The translations under genes were made by a program, and so were the position numbers. From positions 3,456,843 through 3,520,842 of the forward strand of contig NZ_LR593886.1 in NCBI RefSeq assembly GCF_901538265.1: a DNA stretch of 64,000 nucleotides. The letters run 5' to 3'. Each line of letters starts with the position of its first letter. Position 1 is the first letter of the stretch. Positions 1 to 8,275 of this stretch are shown piece by piece. The notes under the pieces are model-generated. The model was not told the origin of the DNA. It saw only the letters and a program-made list of their open reading frames with translations, and did not search any database. The DNA is from Gemmata massiliana. Its GTDB lineage: Bacteria; Planctomycetota; Planctomycetia; Gemmatales; Gemmataceae.

Positions 1-1535
1 AAGATGCCACCGTCCGTCACGACGAGTGTGGCGGTGTTCGTGGTCGCGGACGAACTGAGCGTGCCTCCGCCGATTTCTTGCGCGGTTGCGGTTACCGATT
101 GGTTGAAATCGGCACCGAAGTAGTAACCGCCGGTGCTGTTCGCACCACCCGGGGTGCGAGCCGATATCTGAACGATGTATTTCGCATCCGCGGGGGCGTT
201 CGGGATCGCGATGCTCATGATGCCCGCACTGTTTGCGAGCACCTGGAATGCGATCGCATTCCCCTGTGCGTCGAACACCCGCATGCGCGGGTTCAGTGCC
301 CCGTCCGTGGACCAGACAACTACGTTTAAGGTCGCGGTTCCGCTTGCCGTTGCGGGAGAGTAGATCTTGTAGAAATCGGAGTCGGTCGCGTCCTCGATCG
401 ACCCGCGATACTGAACGTCGAACTGCCCAGTGCCCACAATCTCGAGGCGCCGGGCCGTCGTGAGGTTGAGCGCCGTTGCAAGGGTGTCGTTCGTGTGAGC
501 GTCCAGAACCGGCGGGGTCCGGAGCGGCTTGGCGGCCCGGTTGTTGGGGTCCGCGGTCAACCGATAGCCGCCGATCCCGAACACGTCGGAGGTCGCGCTT
601 TCGACCTTGATGAAGTACGTCGCGCCATCCGTGAGAGCGAGATTGAGAGTGATGTCGTTGTTAAACGAGTCCTGGGCCGCTGCGCTTGCGACGAGCTTCC
701 CGGTGGAGTCGTACACGCTCACCCGGGCCTGGAGGAGACTAAGCCCCTTGGCCTGGAGGGTGATCGTCGTCAGCGCCCCGGCCTTGAACTTGTAGCCGTC
801 CACGTCGCCGAGCGTGGTCAGGTCGCCGTCGGCGACGTAGGCCCCGATGGTCGCGTCCTTCAGCATCGCACTCGCGGTGGCGCGCGTGTCGTTCGGACCC
901 ACGAGGTCGAACTCATCGGGCAACCGGGCGCCGTACAGCGTCTGGAGCGCGGCAATATCGCTCGCGGTCAATTGGGTGTGGTAGGCGTACATCGCATTCG
1001 TGGCAGATCCCGGAGCGGTCGAGTGGTCCAGCCCGAGCGAGTGCCCCGCTTCGTGCAATGCGACTGAGAAGATGTCGTAGGCGCGGGCGACGTTGCCGAT
1101 CCGGTACGGGACCGCGCTACTGAACGTCACATCCCCTGCGAACGTAGTGCCGGTCCAACTGAACGGGGACGCGGCTGCGGCTTCGTCGGCCGAGATCGGG
1201 GCCGCGGCAATTCGGATGTCACCGAACCGGGCGTCGCCCTGGACCGCACCGACCGTGCCGAGCGCCTGGCCCCCGTCCGCGACGAGTCCGATGTTGATGT
1301 TGGCGTTCACGGCCCAGGTTTGGAACGCGCGGAGGATCTCGCGCTCCCAGGCGGTGGTCGTACCGGCCGCGGCGAGCGACGCGAACAGGCTACTCGGTCC
1401 GGTGGGTGTGGCCGTGCCGTCGGGCACGAAGCTCAGTGTCATGTGGCCGGGATCGGCCCAGGCAACACCGAACGAGCTGGGGAGTGAACGGTCTTCGAGT
1501 TGCTCAAACGCGCCGAAGCGGCGGGGCGAACGCAT
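1..1535 (-). CDS. Secreted matrixin-type metalloprotease with pre-peptidase-like domains (3' end outside window)
   Basis: The minus-strand frame is open from the ATG at 1535 to the window edge. The N-terminus reads MRSPRRFGAFEQLEDRSLPS, the basic 'LEDR' signature that planctomycetes place at the start of many exported or surface proteins. About 160 residues in comes HEAGHSLGLDHS, the HExxHxxGxxH zinc site of matrixin/metzincin proteases, followed by an NAMYAY segment that fits the Met-turn. Downstream are at least two beta-rich segments of roughly 100-130 residues (for example SDFYKIYSPA and ADAKYIVQISA) that resemble bacterial pre-peptidase C-terminal domains. It probably hydrolyses protein outside the cytoplasm. 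The gene runs divergently from the histidine kinase at 1929. The C-terminus is missing, so full length and anchoring are unknown. The start was chosen on the N-terminal motif; no strong ribosome binding site is present. Confidence 0.85.
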   Translation of the reverse strand, partial: MRSPRRFGAFEQLEDRSLPSSFGVAWADPGHMTLSFVPDGTATPTGPSSLFASLAAAGTTTAWEREILRAFQTWAVNANINIGLVADGGQALGTVGAVQGDARFGDIRIAAAPISADEAAAASPFSWTGTTFAGDVTFSSAVPYRIGNVARAYDIFSVALHEAGHSLGLDHSTAPGSATNAMYAYHTQLTASDIAALQTLYGARLPDEFDLVGPNDTRATASAMLKDATIGAYVADGDLTTLGDVDGYKFKAGALTTITLQAKGLSLLQARVSVYDSTGKLVASAAAQDSFNNDITLNLALTDGATYFIKVESATSDVFGIGGYRLTADPNNRAAKPLRTPPVLDAHTNDTLATALNLTTARRLEIVGTGQFDVQYRGSIEDATDSDFYKIYSPATASGTATLNVVVWSTDGALNPRMRVFDAQGNAIAFQVLANSAGIMSIAIPNAPADAKYIVQISARTPGGANSTGGYYFGADFNQSVTATAQEIGGGTLSSSATTNTATLVVTDGGI

Positions 1536-1928
1536 CTTTGGTCTCGCTGACAGGGCGAACGATTCGTTGGAGAAACGAACCAAACAGCGGAGTCACACGA
1601 ATTGAGGATAGACCGGTCCAGTGGAAGAAGTGTGCAAGATCGTAAGAATTCTCCGAAGTGCTGTCCGCGTACAAAATATTGTCTCCGCGTGAGACGAACC
1701 GTCGCGCACGGGAATAGAAATCGCGCCCCGTCGAACGGACCCTTCGAGCGAGGTACGGGTGACGCACAGGAGTGAGCGCGGAATTTATTCAACGTTCATT
1801 TTTCGTTTTCGCGCGGGCGGCGCGGAACGGGCGCGTGAGCTAAGAATAGGGTGATTCTCTCCGCGTGCTCGCCCGCACCTCTACAGTTCGGGAACGCGCT
1901 ACGCCCGCCGCGCCCACGAGTTCCCGCG
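1536..1928. other. Divergent intergenic region
   Basis: This lies between the minus-strand protease and the plus-strand kinase and must hold both promoters. A GTG at 1851 could start the kinase 26 codons earlier. No clear hairpin, repeat or recognisable operator was seen. Confidence 0.5.
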
Positions 1929-4520
1929 ATGCCCAGCGCCCTAACGTCACTTACCACAATCGTTCCCGTCACTGATGGTCTGCTCGCCCTGGCCGCTCTC
2001 ATCGGCACTTGGTTCGTTCTCACACAACACCGGCGCCCTGTTCCGGCCCGTACACTGGCCGCATTGTTCGGTGCGGTCGGGTTGGGGTTCGCGGGGCACG
2101 CTCTCTCGCCACTGATCGGCGCACGGGCCGTAATAGGTGTGGTCGGGTTTGGGGCCGTGCTCGCATGGGGCGCTGTCGTGCGTTTATGGTTCCACGTGCC
2201 GCCGCTACTCGCCGCACCTCCGGTCGTAGAAACCGGGACGGACCCGCAACTGCTGGACGTGGCTCTTGGGGCTTGCGGAGATGGTGTGGTGATCGCGACC
2301 ACCGACGAGCACGACGGGGTGCAGGTCGTGTACTCGAACGCGGCCTTTGAGCGCCTCACCGGGTACTCATGTGACGAGGCAGTGGGGCTGAGCCCCAGCG
2401 TTTTGGCGGACGAAGCGGACGGGCTGGCGGCGATCCGCGAGGCGGTCCGGAGCACTGCGCCGGTGCGCGTTGAGCTGCCCGGGCGCCGAAAGGACGGCAC
2501 GCGGGTGTGGGCCGAGTGGCAGATCGTTCCGGTGTCTGATGCCGAGGGTCGGCACACACACTCGGTCGCCGTGATCCGAGAAACGACCGAGCGCCGGCGC
2601 GCGGAGCAGGCCCTGCGCGAGAGCGAGGGACGGTTCCGCGGGCTGTTCGAGCAGGCGGCCGACGCGATTCTGGTGCTCGACCGGCACGGGCGGGTTGTCG
2701 ATGCTAATCATCAGGCGTGTCACACCCTCGGGCACGCGCGAGAGGAGTTGACGGCCCTGACCCTGGCCGACCTGGGCATGAAACCGGCTGCGGACCTGGG
2801 GCCGGGGGAAACGAGTACGTCGGAGAGCATCTACCGGCGCCGGGACGGCGCGGCGCTCGCGGTCGAGGTCCGGTACACGGTCATCGAGACCGGTGGGCGC
2901 AGGTTGCACCTGGCGCTGATTCGAGACGTGACCCGGCGGCGCCGTGCGGAACAAGCCCTGCGCGAGCGCGAGGACATGCTCCGCACGGTCATCACGCACA
3001 TCCCGTGTGGCGTGTTCTGGAAGAACCGCGATCTGGTCTACCTCGGGTGCAACGATCAGGTCGCGCGCGACCACGGGGCCATCGCCGCCGAAGATCTCGT
3101 GGGGCGGAACGATTTCGACCTCACGAACGTACATTCAGAGGCCACGTTTTACCGGGACTGCGACCAGCAGGTGATGGAGAGCGGGCAGGCGATCCTCAAC
3201 CTCGAAGAGTTCCAAACGCGCCCGGACGGTAGCCGCGCCACGCTCTTAACGAGCAAGGTGCCGTTACGGGACACGCGGGGACAGGTGGTCGGGGTGCTCG
3301 GGGTGTATCAGGACATCACCGACCGCAAGCGCCTAGAAGAGCAGCTCCGACAATCACAGAAGATGGAGGCGGTGGGGCGCCTCGCGGGGGGCGTGGCGCA
3401 CGACTTCAACAACCTACTCACCATCATTCGCGGGAACGCGGAACTGCTCCGCTCCCCGGCCGAGGACGCCGCAGCGTCCGCGCTGTTCGATGATCTCTTG
3501 CTCGCCGCCGATCGTGCGACAGCTCTGGTGCGCCAGCTCCTGATGTTCAGCCGGCGCCAGCCAGTGCGCGTCGAGATTCTCGATCTGAATGAGGTCGTTA
3601 CGACGGTTTCCGGGCTGCTGCGCCGGTTGCTCGGGGAGCACATCACGGTCGAAACGGCGCTCGCCCCGGTTCCGGTCACGGTCCGGGCCGACCGGAGCCA
3701 CCTGGAGCAGGTGATTCTGAATCTCGCGGTGAACGCACGCGACGCGATGCCCGGGGGCGGGACGCTTACCGTGGGTACCGTGGCGCTCGAACGTAAACTC
3801 GGCGAACCGCGGTTCGCGCGGCTCACGGTCACCGACACCGGAACGGGCATGACGGACGAGGTGAAGGGCCAGATCTTCGAGCCGTTCTTCACCACCAAGG
3901 GACCGGACAAGGGAACCGGGTTGGGGCTGGCGACGGTGTTCGGGATCGTCGAGCAGGCTGGCGGGCGGATCGGCGTCGAGTCCGAGCCGGGGGCCGGAAC
4001 CACGTTCCACGTCGAGCTGCCCTGGTGGGAGGGGAACGCCTCGGTGCTGGGGCGCACACCGGCCCCGCGGTCGCTCTCGGGGCGCACGGGGCGCGGAGTC
4101 TCGGTGCTCCTCGTGGAAGACCAGGACGCCGTCCGTCAGTTCGCGCGGCTCGCGCTCCGGACCCAGGGGCACGAGGTCCACGAGGCCGAGAACGGTGAGG
4201 CCGCGCTGGAACTCGCGAACAAGGGTACTCATTTCGACGCGATCGTGACCGACGTGACGATGCCGGGCATCGACGGGCGCGAACTGGCCGCCCGGATGCG
4301 CGTGCTCCGCCCGAACATCGCGGTGGTCATCATGTCGGGGTACGCAGCGGAATCCGAGCGCGTCGAACCGGTCGCGAACTCCGTGTTCCTGGCGAAGCCG
4401 TTCCCACCGGGGGATCTGTTCGAGGCGCTAAACAAAGCACTTCGGCTCGTTCACTGCGAACCGAAGTCGGCGGTGAGTTCATCGCATGGCCCCCCGCCAC
4501 CGGCGGTCATTCGGGCCTGA
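1929..4520 (+). CDS. Membrane hybrid histidine kinase: three PAS, HisKA, HATPase, C-terminal REC
   Basis: This is an 863-residue sensor kinase. The N-terminus has about three hydrophobic segments (residues 10-85), followed by three PAS domains at roughly 115-220, 230-337 and 345-467, each ending in the usual (T/D)xTERRRAE or DITDRKR linker. The HisKA box has VAHDFNNLL with phospho-accepting His near 491. HATPase motifs are NLAVNARDAMP, DTGTGM and KGTGLGLATV. A receiver domain closes the protein, with phospho-acceptor Asp near 775 (VTDVTMPG) and a conserved Lys in FLAKPF. ATG 1929 is preferred to GTG 1851 because it opens directly into the first membrane helix. No output regulator adjoins it, so phosphate may pass to an unlinked partner. 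The signal sensed is unknown. Confidence 0.92.
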   Translation: MPSALTSLTTIVPVTDGLLALAALIGTWFVLTQHRRPVPARTLAALFGAVGLGFAGHALSPLIGARAVIGVVGFGAVLAWGAVVRLWFHVPPLLAAPPVVETGTDPQLLDVALGACGDGVVIATTDEHDGVQVVYSNAAFERLTGYSCDEAVGLSPSVLADEADGLAAIREAVRSTAPVRVELPGRRKDGTRVWAEWQIVPVSDAEGRHTHSVAVIRETTERRRAEQALRESEGRFRGLFEQAADAILVLDRHGRVVDANHQACHTLGHAREELTALTLADLGMKPAADLGPGETSTSESIYRRRDGAALAVEVRYTVIETGGRRLHLALIRDVTRRRRAEQALREREDMLRTVITHIPCGVFWKNRDLVYLGCNDQVARDHGAIAAEDLVGRNDFDLTNVHSEATFYRDCDQQVMESGQAILNLEEFQTRPDGSRATLLTSKVPLRDTRGQVVGVLGVYQDITDRKRLEEQLRQSQKMEAVGRLAGGVAHDFNNLLTIIRGNAELLRSPAEDAAASALFDDLLLAADRATALVRQLLMFSRRQPVRVEILDLNEVVTTVSGLLRRLLGEHITVETALAPVPVTVRADRSHLEQVILNLAVNARDAMPGGGTLTVGTVALERKLGEPRFARLTVTDTGTGMTDEVKGQIFEPFFTTKGPDKGTGLGLATVFGIVEQAGGRIGVESEPGAGTTFHVELPWWEGNASVLGRTPAPRSLSGRTGRGVSVLLVEDQDAVRQFARLALRTQGHEVHEAENGEAALELANKGTHFDAIVTDVTMPGIDGRELAARMRVLRPNIAVVIMSGYAAESERVEPVANSVFLAKPFPPGDLFEALNKALRLVHCEPKSAVSSSHGPPPPAVIRA

Positions 4521-4672
4521 TTCGGTACACGAGAAAATTCGAGGCCGGATCGACACAGATTCAGTTGGATGCTTGTTGGCGCGGGCCGATTGGGGTGAGT
4601 GGGGCGCCCGCCCTGGGAGAACGCTTCCGGGCGCAAGAAGCTGTTCCACCGACTACACATTTCGGGCGGCAC

Positions 4673-5614
4673 TCACCCGCCCAGCCCCTCGAACAGCGGC
4701 GTGGACAGGTACCGTTCACCCAGGCTGTTCATGATTGTGACGATCCGCTTTCCGCGGAACTCCGGGCGCGCCGCAACCCTGGCAGCGGCGCACATGTTCG
4801 CCCCACTGCTAATGCCGACCATCAGCCCTTCTTCTTTCGCGAGCCGGCGCGCCCACTCGAACGCCTCGTCGTTGGTCACTGTCACTACTTCGTTCACCAG
4901 CTTCCGGTCAAGGTTTGGGGGCACGAAGCCGGGGCCGATGCCCTGGATCTTGTGCGGTCCGGGCGCGCCGCCACTCAGGATCGGTGAGTGAACCGGTTCC
5001 ACCGCGATCGCTTTGAAGTTCGGGTTGAACCGGCGCACGAACCGCGTCACGCCGGTAATGGTGCCGCCGGTGCCGACGCCCGCGACGATCGCGTCGATGT
5101 CGTGCCCGCTATCGGTCCAGATTTCCGGGCCGGTGGTCGCTTCGTGAACGGCCGGGTTCGCCGGGTTCTCGAACTGCTGCGGCATCCAGGCACCGGGCGT
5201 CCGCGCGACCAGCTCGTTGGCTCGCGCGATCGCTCCGCGCATGCCATCGGCTGCCGGCGTGAGTACCAGATGGGCGCCCAGTGCCCGCAGGAGCGCCCGG
5301 CGCTCCACGGACATCGATTCGGGCATCGCGAGTGTCAGCCGATAGCCCTTCGCCGCGCACACGAACGCCAGCGCGATTCCGGTGTTGCCGCTGGTCGGCT
5401 CAATGATGTGCGTGTCGGCGGTCACGATTCCGGTGCTCTCACCGGTCTCGATCATCGCCACTCCGATGCGGTCCTTCACGCTACTCAGAGGGTGGACGAA
5501 CTCGCACTTCGCGAACACGGTGGCGTGACCCGACGGAACGAGACGGTTGATGCGCACCATCGGGGTGTCCCCGACGGCGGCGGTAATCGCGTCGAACGTC
5601 TTCCCGCGTGGCAT
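4673..5614 (-). CDS. cysK: Cysteine synthase (O-acetylserine sulfhydrylase)
   Basis: This 313-residue PLP enzyme makes cysteine from O-acetylserine and sulfide in the cytoplasm. Lys47 in LSSVKDRIG is the Schiff-base lysine, TSGNTGIALA is the substrate and PLP phosphate loop, and GVGTGGTITGV is the glycine-rich phosphate-binding loop; all three are intact. The length is normal for CysK/CysM. It lies 15 bp downstream of an Rrf2 regulator on the same strand, so the two are almost certainly co-transcribed. This arrangement recalls the CymR-CysK regulatory pair of Firmicutes, but any protein-protein control here is inference. CysK versus CysM was not resolved beyond general similarity. Confidence 0.93.
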   Translation of the reverse strand: MPRGKTFDAITAAVGDTPMVRINRLVPSGHATVFAKCEFVHPLSSVKDRIGVAMIETGESTGIVTADTHIIEPTSGNTGIALAFVCAAKGYRLTLAMPESMSVERRALLRALGAHLVLTPAADGMRGAIARANELVARTPGAWMPQQFENPANPAVHEATTGPEIWTDSGHDIDAIVAGVGTGGTITGVTRFVRRFNPNFKAIAVEPVHSPILSGGAPGPHKIQGIGPGFVPPNLDRKLVNEVVTVTNDEAFEWARRLAKEEGLMVGISSGANMCAAARVAARPEFRGKRIVTIMNSLGERYLSTPLFEGLGG

Positions 5615-5629
5615 CGCCCGTCTCCGCCG

Positions 5630-6094
5630 TCAGATCCCGTCCCCGCCGACCAGTTCCAGGCTGAACAGCTCGCGGTCGTCGACGGGGGCGTTCCGGGACA
5701 CCTGCGCGAGCGTCGCGTTGTCCATGTACGACGCGGTTACGTTGCGGATGTCCAGGAGCACGCGGCGGAACCGGCACGTGGGCGCCTGGGTACACGGCTC
5801 GTTGTTCGAGATCGACACGCACCCGACCGGTGCGAGGATGCCGTCGAAATGGCGCACGACTTGGCCGAGAGTGATCCGTTCCGGTGGCAGCGCGAGCACG
5901 TCCCCGCCCATGCGCCCCGGCGAACTCTCCCCCCACCCCTGCGACTTCAGATCGAGCATGATGTGTTCGAGGAACTTCTTCGGCACGTCGTTCTGCTTGG
6001 CCAACTCGTTCATCGAGACCGGCCCCTGGCCCCGCCGGTCCACGAGCGCGAGGAGCACCCGGAGGGCGTAGTCCGTCTTGCGCGAGAGCCTCAT
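5630..6094 (-). CDS. Rrf2-family transcriptional regulator with three conserved-type cysteines
   Basis: This 154-residue winged-helix regulator begins MRLSRKTDYALRVLLAL, the canonical Rrf2 N-terminus. The recognition region is MNELAKQNDVPKKFLEHIM. Three cysteines, spaced C-x8-C-x5-C (VGC..EPC..PTC), sit where IscR, NsrR and RsrR carry their Fe-S ligands, so it may bind a cluster and sense redox state, NO or cysteine/iron status. The ATG at 6094 is chosen over an upstream ATG at 6175 because the longer frame would run through the palindrome at 6125-6167, and the family start aligns exactly here. It leads the cysK operon and probably regulates it and itself. Confidence 0.9.
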   Translation of the reverse strand: MRLSRKTDYALRVLLALVDRRGQGPVSMNELAKQNDVPKKFLEHIMLDLKSQGWGESSPGRMGGDVLALPPERITLGQVVRHFDGILAPVGCVSISNNEPCTQAPTCRFRRVLLDIRNVTASYMDNATLAQVSRNAPVDDRELFSLELVGGDGI

Positions 6095-6124
6095 CGGAAG
6101 TCCTGCCGCGAATGGAGGGGAGCG

Positions 6125-6167
6125 CAGAGGTCTAATATCGACTACGGGAGTCGATATTAGACCTCTG
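6125..6167 (-). promoter_or_regulatory. Perfect 19-bp inverted repeat upstream of the Rrf2-cysK operon
   Basis: Arms 6125-6143 (CAGAGGTCTAATATCGACT) and 6149-6167 are exact reverse complements around a 5-base centre. The element ends 31 bp before the Rrf2 start codon and is AT-rich in each arm (TAATATCGA), unlike its GC-rich surroundings. A position between promoter and regulator gene suits an operator for the Rrf2 protein. A hairpin in the 5' untranslated region is the alternative. Confidence 0.7.
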
Positions 6168-6248
6168 TACTGCACCCCGTCAACGAGCGCGGACCGACTC
6201 TGTTAAGTCGGAGCGGGTGGGGCAGGGGAGTGGGCAAGCGAAATGAAC

Positions 6249-6278
6249 AAGCCCACCGAAAAACTGTTCGGTGGGCTT
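6249..6278 (-). terminator. Hairpin downstream of the Met/Cys-rich gene
   Basis: A 12-bp perfect stem (AAGCCCACCGAA, 6249-6260, with 6267-6278) closes a 6-base loop. It lies 45 bp beyond the stop codon of the minus-strand gene and is followed on that strand by a weak T-rich stretch. Confidence 0.65.
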
Positions 6279-6323
6279 GGAACGCGGATCACCGGGGGAG
6301 AGTTCGGCGACCGGATCGGGCTC

Positions 6324-6782
6324 TCAGCACATGCAGCAGCACACCGGGGTGCCGCCCATCATCAGGCAGCACGCGCACCCGGACTTCATGCACATCATCA
6401 TGCAATCGCAGCACGCCTGGATCATGTCGCAGCACATCTTGTCGCCGCTGGTGCAGGTGACGCAGCACCCGTTCGCGGTCATCTCGACCTTGCACGCGCC
6501 CATCGTCATGTTGCAGCAGCACACGGTCATGCCGTTCATGGTGCAGCACATGCTACACATCCCGCCGGCCATCATGGTACACAGGTTCTGCATCATGACG
6601 CACGCGGCCGGGTCGTCGCACATGCACGTGATTTTCATCCCCCCGGCGCACTTCTCCATCTTCATTGTGCAGCGCGGGACCATCATCATGTTCGGGGCCA
6701 TGACCGGCATACCCATGCCCATCCCGGTCGCGGAGGACGAGGACGGCATTGCGGTCATCGGGTTCATCATCGCATTCACCAT
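6324..6782 (-). CDS. Extremely Met- and Cys-rich small protein, possible metal-binding
   Basis: This 152-residue protein contains about 36 Met and 29 Cys, over 40 percent of its residues. The first 35 residues are Met/Pro/Ser-rich (GMGMGMPVMAPNMMM). The remainder carries repeated MC, CC and CCC clusters such as CMCDD, MCSMCC, VCCCN, MCCD and CACC, ending PVCCCMC. Such density of soft ligands suggests binding of copper(I) or another thiophilic metal, by analogy with metallothioneins and Met-rich copper proteins; that function is inferred. A good ribosome site (GGAG, six bases before ATG 6782) and a downstream hairpin support a real gene. The opposite strand reads as a His/Ala-rich frame, rejected as a shadow. 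No homologue is recognised with confidence. Confidence 0.7.
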   Translation of the reverse strand: MVNAMMNPMTAMPSSSSATGMGMGMPVMAPNMMMVPRCTMKMEKCAGGMKITCMCDDPAACVMMQNLCTMMAGGMCSMCCTMNGMTVCCCNMTMGACKVEMTANGCCVTCTSGDKMCCDMIQACCDCMMMCMKSGCACCLMMGGTPVCCCMC

Positions 6783-7576
6783 GATCGTCTCCGGTTCGGT
6801 GGATTGGTACGGCCCGTGTTTGGGCTACTGCGGCGATTCTAAACTCTTGCGGTGCCGACGCAATTGCGACAACTTTGGTCGGGGTTACGTTTTGAGGGGG
6901 CGCTTGAGTAGGGGATCGCTCCGATCCGAGACGGTGCAATTCGTCATAACTGACGATGGAGAAATGACATTCGTGCAGAACCGAAAACGAGATTGGCTCA
7001 CTCAAAAGTGGTGGTGGTACTCATGCACTTTTTAACCCATTTTCTTGGATCATATGGCCTCGCAGTCCTAAACCTGACGTAGTGGAAGTGAAGATCGTGC
7101 GTATTCGTACAATCACGGCCCAAAATAGTTGACTATGGGAATCTGACTGGTAATAATATCATCGTGGTTCGGCCCCCGGCCGCTTCGATATCGCTCCGAG
7201 GGGAGAGGCGGAGCTTGAGTCGTGAGCGGTTCGGGCGGCTGAATCACAACGCTTCACAAATCAAACTTGCTCAAATTCTAAGTAGATATGCTGGTTTTTA
7301 TTTTTGTTTAAATATATTCTTGATCGTGTGATCTTCCGCGTCACGCGAACGGGTCGGCACAATTCTTGGCTGGAAGAACCCAGAAAACTGCTGGTTACTT
7401 TGCAACCCTCACACCAAGTTTGCCTTGCGGGTGAACCGGTGAACGCGGCTGCTTGTACCAGTCACTTGATCTGAATGTTGTCTAAATATAATCGAATTGT
7501 TATCTGCTAGTTGCAATTCTATTGGCCGCATCGTGGAAGAATTGTTGCTAGGCGAATCAAGATTTGTTGCGTGAAA
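6783..7576. other. Gene-free, partly AT-rich intergenic region
   Basis: About 790 bases lack a credible coding frame. Base composition drops sharply in AT content terms at 7240-7330 and 7450-7520, where runs such as TTTTTATTTTTG occur, unlike the GC-rich neighbours. It presumably holds promoters for the flanking genes. No repeat, RNA gene or integrase site was recognised. Confidence 0.4.
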
Positions 7577-7957
7577 ATGCCTGGAAATGAGCGGATACCA
7601 CGGGGAAATTTCCTTTCGAGACACCAAGTCGAGTTGCTTTCTCCAGCGGCGCGGTTACAATTGCTTCAGATAGATGACTATGGTTACTTGATTAGTGGTA
7701 ATTGCCGTGAGTCGCTGTCTGAGGGGCTTGTCATGGCTGAGCATCGATTTCGGGAACAACTTGCTCAACTTCACCCGGCATCGGTTTCGGTGTCCGCGTT
7801 TTGTGGAATGAGTGCGTTCGTCCCGTGTCCGATGTTCGCGTGGTTTGCTCCAAGTCAGCAGGCGCAGATTCAGGAGATCTACCGTATCGCGGCGGAACGC
7901 ACACGCGAGCAACTCCGTCCGAAGCGGAGCCGCATTCCGCAATTCTCACTGAACTGA
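7577..7957 (+). CDS. Hypothetical protein, 126 residues
   Basis: The protein begins MPGNERIPRGNFLSR and ends RSRIPQFSLN. It is soluble, without signal peptide or membrane helix. It has an amphipathic N-terminal half (HQVELLSPAARLQLLQ), a central hydrophobic patch with two cysteines (SAFCGMSAFVPCPMFAWF) and a basic C-terminus. The body (EIYRIAAERTREQLR) is probably helical. ATG 7577 is preferred because the upstream frame extension to 7511 looks non-coding. No strong ribosome site precedes it, but a terminator follows directly. The family is not recognised; codon use is less GC-biased than that of neighbouring genes. Confidence 0.55.
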   Translation: MPGNERIPRGNFLSRHQVELLSPAARLQLLQIDDYGYLISGNCRESLSEGLVMAEHRFREQLAQLHPASVSVSAFCGMSAFVPCPMFAWFAPSQQAQIQEIYRIAAERTREQLRPKRSRIPQFSLN

Positions 7958-7973
7958 TGACTGTTATATGCTG

Positions 7974-8016
7974 AAGCCCACTGTCAGTTGGCGGTGGGCT
8001 TTCTGTTAATTTTGTC
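7974..8016 (+). terminator. Rho-independent terminator after the 126-residue gene
   Basis: An 8-bp stem (AAGCCCAC 7974-7981 with GTGGGCTT 7994-8001) is followed by the T-rich stretch TCTGTTAATTTT, 17 bp after the stop codon at 7957. Confidence 0.75.
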
Positions 8017-8221
8017 TGGTATTTGCTGGTTTGTTTTATTCACACGCAATCGCTGGCAAATCTAAGTTGCACTTCTCGCTTCGATCCGGGTTAGCTTTCC
8101 CGTACTCGCACTGATTGCATCCGCTGGCGTATCACCAATTTCCGCGCTGCTTCTTTGCAGTACGCGGACGGTGATCGGTCGGATCGGCACGGCGCCTTCG
8201 TTCGGCGCGCGCGACGTAAGT

Positions 8222-8248
8222 GGGCCGCGCTACAAAAGTGCGCGGCCC
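8222..8248 (-). terminator. Possible hairpin terminator of the IS701-like gene
   Basis: A perfect 9-bp GC stem (GGGCCGCGC 8222-8230 with 8240-8248) lies 28 bp beyond the stop of the minus-strand gene. There is no clear T tract, so confidence is low. Confidence 0.4.
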
Positions 8249-8275
8249 GTTCGGGCGCTGAACCGAGGGCGCCGT

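Noticed and set aside
1439-1792. Two minus-strand frames over the upstream region of the protease
   Set aside because: They lie in different frames from the HEAGH-containing protein and show no domain; the true start is ATG 1535.
4988-6160. 390-residue plus-strand frame
   Set aside because: It is antisense to cysK and the Rrf2 gene, both of which show clear family motifs.
6243-6842. His/Ala-rich plus-strand frame of about 200 residues
   Set aside because: It is the reverse strand of the Met/Cys-rich gene (CAT and GCA repeats mirror ATG and TGC codons), lacks a ribosome site and runs through the terminator hairpin.
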